Assembly (NCBI RefSeq): GCF_009828775.2
Contig: NZ_WTSY02000009.1
Coordinates: 1-64,000 of the forward strand
Reading direction: 5' to 3'
DNA length: 64,000 bases
Source of the DNA: Erysipelothrix aquatica
Lineage (GTDB): Bacteria > Bacillota_I > Bacilli_A > Erysipelotrichales > Erysipelotrichaceae
Part shown: one piece after another, positions 60,458 through 64,000 of the stretch
Numbering within the stretch: position 1 is the first letter of the stretch
Layout of the letters: the number at the start of each line of letters is the position of its first letter
Notes under the pieces: generated by a model
What the model was told of the DNA's origin: nothing
What the model saw: only the letters and a program-made list of their open reading frames with translations
Databases searched by the model: none
Position numbers and translations under genes: made by a program

Positions 60458-61969
60458 ATGCTCGATGCAAATATTGTTAAGCAACTTGAAAGCTATGTTG
60501 CCTTACTTGAAGGTGATGTTGTCTTAACACTCAGTGTTGGTGACGATGAAACGTCTCTCAAATTAAAATCGTTTGTGGAAGAAGTTGCCGCATTATCGCC
60601 ACGAATCACGGTTGTTTCTGAAACCTTGTCACGAACACCAAGTTTTGCAATTGGTGATACGGGTATTGTCTTTGCAGCAATTCCCTTAGGTCATGAGTTG
60701 TCTTCGTTTGTGTTGGCTCTCATTCAAGCAAGTGGTCGTGCTCCCAAAGTTGATGCAAGCGTTATTCAACGAATTCAAGGCATTACAGATACTTTACATT
60801 TTGAAACCTATGTGAGTTTATCGTGTCATATTTGCCCGGATGTCGTTCAAGCACTTAATATTATGGCAGTACTCAACCCGAATATCAGTCATACAATGAT
60901 TGACGGTGGTATCTTTAAAGCAGAAATTGAAGAACACAACATCATGGCTGTACCAACAGTCATGTTGAATGGCGAAGAATTCTCTGGTGGCCGTATTACT
61001 TTAGAAGAAATTGTGGACAAAGTAGGCGGTAAAGCTGCAATCACGGCAGATTTATCGAAACCTTATGATATTCTTGTCATTGGTGGTGGTCCAGCAGGAA
61101 GCAGTTCGGCTATATATGCTGCACGTAAAGGACTTCGTGTCGGAATGATTACAGACCGTATGGGTGGTCAAGTTCTAGAGACACTTTCAATTGAAAACTT
61201 GATCAGTGTTCCACAAACTGAAGGTCCTAAACTAGCAATGGCTTTAGAAGCACATGTCAACGAGTATCCAATTGATATCATCAAATCACGAACAGTTGCC
61301 TCCCTTCGTAAAGAAGATTTTGCGATAGCAACGTTAGAAGATGGTACAGAAATTCGCAGTAAAATGGTCATCCTCGCAACAGGTGCCCGTTGGCGTAACG
61401 TTAACGTGCCGGGTGAACAAGCGTTTAAAAACAAAGGAGTGGCTTATTGCCCTCACTGTGATGGACCGCTTTTTGAAGGTAAACGTGTAGCTGTTATTGG
61501 TGGTGGAAACTCAGGAATTGAAGCAGCCATCGATTTGGCAGGAATTACCAAACATGTTACTGTCGTTGAGTTTATGCCCGAATTGAAAGCTGATGAAGTG
61601 CTGCAAAGACGTCTTGCCACACTTGATAATGTAACCGTCGTCACCAATGCTCAAACAATGTCGATTGAGGGCACGGAGAGTGTCAACGGCTTACGCTATA
61701 AAAATCGAGACACTAACGTTGAAAGTCATGTCGATCTTGATGGTGTATTTGTTCAAATTGGTCTTGTGCCTAATACAGAATGGTTGGGCGACTTTGTTGA
61801 TAAGACAAAACAAGGTGAAATCATTGTCGATAAACATGGTGCAACAAGTGTTCCTGGCATCTTTGCTGCAGGTGACTGTACCGACAGTTCTTATAAGCAA
61901 ATAATCATTGCGATGGGTTCTGGTGCAACTGCTGCATTGGGGGCATTCGATGCGCTCATTCGTGAATAG
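60458..61969 (+). CDS. ahpF: alkyl hydroperoxide reductase, flavoprotein subunit
   Basis: This 503-residue NADH-dependent disulfide reductase has an N-terminal tandem thioredoxin-fold domain with the CHIC pair ([11 protein letters not shown]). The thioredoxin-reductase-like part carries FAD motif [17 protein letters not shown], active-site pair CPHC, NAD motif [12 protein letters not shown] and FAAGDCTDS. It passes electrons from NADH to AhpC. Full length and in standard order. Confidence 0.96.
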   Translation: MLDANIVKQLESYVALLEGDVVLTLSVGDDETSLKLKSFVEEVAALSPRITVVSETLSRTPSFAIGDTGIVFAAIPLGHELSSFVLALIQASGRAPKVDASVIQRIQGITDTLHFETYVSLSCHICPDVVQALNIMAVLNPNISHTMIDGGIFKAEIEEHNIMAVPTVMLNGEEFSGGRITLEEIVDKVGGKAAITADLSKPYDILVIGGGPAGSSSAIYAARKGLRVGMITDRMGGQVLETLSIENLISVPQTEGPKLAMALEAHVNEYPIDIIKSRTVASLRKEDFAIATLEDGTEIRSKMVILATGARWRNVNVPGEQAFKNKGVAYCPHCDGPLFEGKRVAVIGGGNSGIEAAIDLAGITKHVTVVEFMPELKADEVLQRRLATLDNVTVVTNAQTMSIEGTESVNGLRYKNRDTNVESHVDLDGVFVQIGLVPNTEWLGDFVDKTKQGEIIVDKHGATSVPGIFAAGDCTDSSYKQIIIAMGSGATAALGAFDALIRE

Positions 61970-61981
61970 TTAATAAAAATC

Positions 61982-62012
61982 AAAAAGATGCACACTGTGT
62001 GCATCTTTTTTT
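61982..62012 (+). terminator. terminator of ahpCF
   Basis: A near-perfect palindrome, AAAAAGATGCACA with its complement around a 3-nt loop, is followed by Ts. Confidence 0.9.
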
Positions 62013-62186
62013 ACTTTGTCTAAGTTGTATGTATTGATGTCTAAATGGACAAATATTCTTAAATGCTTGTGAAAATATGAGTTTTATGTGTAAATTATGC
62101 ATTTAACATCATATTTGATTTGAAAGAAAACGTTTCATGAATTAAAATAAAAGTATATGTATATCATGTAACTAGGGGGTGGGAAC

Positions 62187-63482
62187 ATGAAGAATTTGTT
62201 AAGTGCAAAAACATTACGTTATCTTAAAATTATCGATATTACCCGCGAGACCGGCGTTGTGACCTTCGATATGATTCAAGCCGTCAACAGTTCTAGTAAA
62301 AACACAGTGTATGCAGATTTAGAATTCATGCGCGAGCAATGGGGCGAGTTTTTGGATATTCGTGTCAATAAAAATAATATTTTTATATCAAATAATGCTA
62401 TGCAGGATTTTATTGAAGTCCGAAAGGAATTGTTTCGCAATGAAATCGGCATTCGTTTTTTGCTGAACATTTTTGAAAATCCAACGCATACCATTGTGGA
62501 TCATGCCCTTGATTTATCATACAGTGAATCACATCTTCGAAAAATTGTGATTGAAATCAATAAATTCATGAAGCAATTTAAAAGTGAAGTGGTCTATAAT
62601 CAAAATAATGCCCTCGTCTATACGACAACGAGTGAAGGCCATCTTAATTATGCAATTGCAGAAATAATCAAATTTTCAGATTTAGAACCGACGCTACCGA
62701 CAGTGGATCGTCAAGCTTTTGCAGAAGTTTTAAACTATGTTTCAACTTATAAAAATGTAGAAGCAGTTCATATAGTTGATAACATTGAAATGATTATCCG
62801 GGTTGCGATGTATCGCATTCAAACACATCAAACTACAGAAACTGCCATCGTTGACCAATTCCGTAATACTGTATTAGCCATTGATCACGAAACCTTCCAC
62901 CGTGATTTTGTGGACTCTGTTGAACGTAACTTTGATGCGTTATTTGACCGCACTAAAATTGATGCTGAATCGTATGAAACGTTCCTCGAAACCCTCTATA
63001 TTCTCGTTATTTGGGCCCGTACGTTCCCTGTAAAAATAGATACTATTATGAGTCGACATGCTATTTTCTATAAAGAATTTAAACGTCAAAACTCCTACTA
63101 CGCTGATTATGTTGAATTAGGAACACAAGCACTGGGAGAAGATTTAGGAATCGATTTATTACCGTTTGTGGATGATATGGTTTTCCACATCTACAACAAC
63201 ATTCCCCATTTACGAAACTACAAGCGTTTGGATATTGCGATTCATAGTGATTTGGGTTTCCATCACACGCAAGCGATTATCACATTTTTGATGAAGTACT
63301 TTAACACACAACATTTCTTTGAATTTGATCCCAACAAAGAATTTGATCTCTTATTGTCGACAACGAGCAGTATTTTTGAAGGAACACCGATTATGAAAAA
63401 GTTATATCCCATTTCTGATTTACCGAATGATCGTGATATCCAAAATATTTTCAGACTGATTCAATATACACAAAAAGTTTAG
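62187..63482 (+). CDS. Mga-like helix-turn-helix transcriptional regulator
   Basis: This 431-residue protein has an N-terminal helix-turn-helix (ETGVVTFDMIQAVNSSSKNT) and a second HTH-like segment at ~105-125, then a long helical region reminiscent of the PRD-like domains of Mga/AtxA virulence regulators. The C-terminal ~70 residues (IYNNIPHLRNYKRLDIAIH) could be an EIIB-like fold. The start follows GGGGTGGGA. An inverted repeat, TGAAAGAAAACGTTTCA (62121-62137), lies upstream. Its targets are unknown. Confidence 0.75.
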   Translation: MKNLLSAKTLRYLKIIDITRETGVVTFDMIQAVNSSSKNTVYADLEFMREQWGEFLDIRVNKNNIFISNNAMQDFIEVRKELFRNEIGIRFLLNIFENPTHTIVDHALDLSYSESHLRKIVIEINKFMKQFKSEVVYNQNNALVYTTTSEGHLNYAIAEIIKFSDLEPTLPTVDRQAFAEVLNYVSTYKNVEAVHIVDNIEMIIRVAMYRIQTHQTTETAIVDQFRNTVLAIDHETFHRDFVDSVERNFDALFDRTKIDAESYETFLETLYILVIWARTFPVKIDTIMSRHAIFYKEFKRQNSYYADYVELGTQALGEDLGIDLLPFVDDMVFHIYNNIPHLRNYKRLDIAIHSDLGFHHTQAIITFLMKYFNTQHFFEFDPNKEFDLLLSTTSSIFEGTPIMKKLYPISDLPNDRDIQNIFRLIQYTQKV

Positions 63483-63517
63483 GGTATAATAGAATAATAC
63501 AGGTTGAAGGAGATCGT

Positions 63518-64000
63518 ATGAAAAACTTAGTACTCACATCATCGTTTATTGATTTTGCACCCGAATTAGAAAAGTTGGGAATTAAGAGTGGAGATACGCC
63601 CTTACGTGTTGCCTTTATTCCTACAGCATCATATGTCGAGACCGTAGACTTCTACGTCGATGAAGCAAGAAAATGGTTTGAAGCACATAACATGGCAATC
63701 ACGAATCTGGAGATAGGTGCCTTACATGAATCTGACATTGTATCGATCATCGAAGCCAGTGATATTATTTATGTATCAGGTGGGAATACGTTCTATTTAC
63801 TTCAAGAACTGCGTAAAAAAGGCGTTGATAAAGCGATTGAAAAACATGTTGCAACTGGGAAATGGTACATTGGCGAATCTGCAGGGTCAATCGTATGCAC
63901 GCCCAATATTGGTTATATAACGCTCATGGATAACGAGGCAGCAGCAACAACATTAACAAGCCATCGTGGCTTAGGCTTGGTTGATGTTCATATCGTTCCC
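63518..64000 (+). CDS. peptidase S51 family protein (5' part, cut by window end)
   Basis: The first 161 codons lie in the window. The sequence shows an AFIPTAS strand, YVSGGNTFYLLQELR and the nucleophile elbow GESAGSIV, which marks the S51 (dipeptidase E/cyanophycinase) family. It starts 35 bases after the preceding gene, following GAAGGAGA. A TATAAT box at 63485-63490 may give it its own promoter. The 3' end is outside the window. Confidence 0.88.
   Translation, partial: MKNLVLTSSFIDFAPELEKLGIKSGDTPLRVAFIPTASYVETVDFYVDEARKWFEAHNMAITNLEIGALHESDIVSIIEASDIIYVSGGNTFYLLQELRKKGVDKAIEKHVATGKWYIGESAGSIVCTPNIGYITLMDNEAAATTLTSHRGLGLVDVHIVP

Noticed and set aside
62121-62137. CcpA cre site upstream of the Mga-like gene
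   Set aside because: The TGAAA/TTTCA inverted repeat does not align with the cre consensus around CG. It may be an operator for another protein but is not a convincing cre.
1-64000. CRISPR arrays, tRNA or rRNA genes, insertion sequences and prophage genes
   Set aside because: I looked for spaced repeats, cloverleaf and rRNA-like segments, transposases, integrases and terminal repeats and saw none.

Overview
The window looks like chromosomal DNA of a low-GC Firmicute. Genes carry strong AGGAGG-type ribosome binding sites, short intergenic gaps and many hairpin-plus-T-run terminators. There are lipoprotein signal peptides, an LPxTG-type surface protein and a GlgC/GlgD pair. The gene set and style (reduced two-domain enzymes, InlB B-repeat surface protein, kdp, opp) fit an Erysipelotrichaceae member such as Erysipelothrix. 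That placement is inference; I see no rRNA, tRNA, CRISPR array, phage or insertion sequence to confirm it.

Layout. 0-6 kb: a small DUF6933-like protein, a YesM/YesN-type two-component system on the minus strand, and an orphan sugar-type binding lipoprotein. The 740-base gap between the kinase and the lipoprotein holds what looks like a ~340-nt structured RNA on the minus strand. 6-12 kb: glycogen synthesis operon glgC-glgD-glgB-glgA, preceded by a short strongly promoted, terminated transcript. 12-18.6 kb: LPxTG-type InlB-repeat surface protein, three small membrane proteins, a membrane-anchored alpha/beta hydrolase and an anchored DNA/RNA nuclease. 18.7-24.7 kb: DUF438/hemerythrin/PAS protein, uracil-DNA glycosylase-like protein, then a metal module (separate HMA protein, P1B-type ATPase, Crp/Fnr regulator) with an Fnr-like box, and a fused two-domain alkylbase glycosylase. 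24.7-29.6 kb: sucrose regulon scrK-scrB / scrA / scrR. 29.7-34.8 kb: GntR regulator and a phosphonate-type ABC importer with a tyrosine-phosphatase-like enzyme. 34.8-41.1 kb: PadR cluster, a decayed stretch, DUF421 protein, LacI regulator and envelope proteins. 41.1-45.3 kb: D,D-carboxypeptidase, OmpR-type two-component system and small membrane proteins. 45.3-51.3 kb: oligopeptide transporter oppABCFD. 51.4-59.1 kb: kdpDE and kdpFABC. 59.2-62 kb: DUF1801 protein, a possible small RNA and ahpCF. 62-64 kb: an Mga-like regulator and the start of a peptidase S51 gene.

How it works together. Most of the window is nutrient and stress housekeeping: storage glycogen, sucrose uptake through a PTS, peptide and phosphonate-type import, high-affinity potassium uptake and peroxide defence. 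Regulation is unusually readable. Twin KdpE-like direct repeats precede both kdp transcription units, paired palindromes flank the scr genes, tandem 14-bp palindromes precede oppA, an Fnr-type box sits at a class II activator position before the metal exporter, and a PerR/Fur-type palindrome overlaps the ahpC promoter. The best candidate for something undescribed is the minus-strand structured RNA at about 4184-4523, with two identical G7-containing loops, a 10-bp closing helix, a TATAAT box at its 5' end and a strong terminator at its 3' end.
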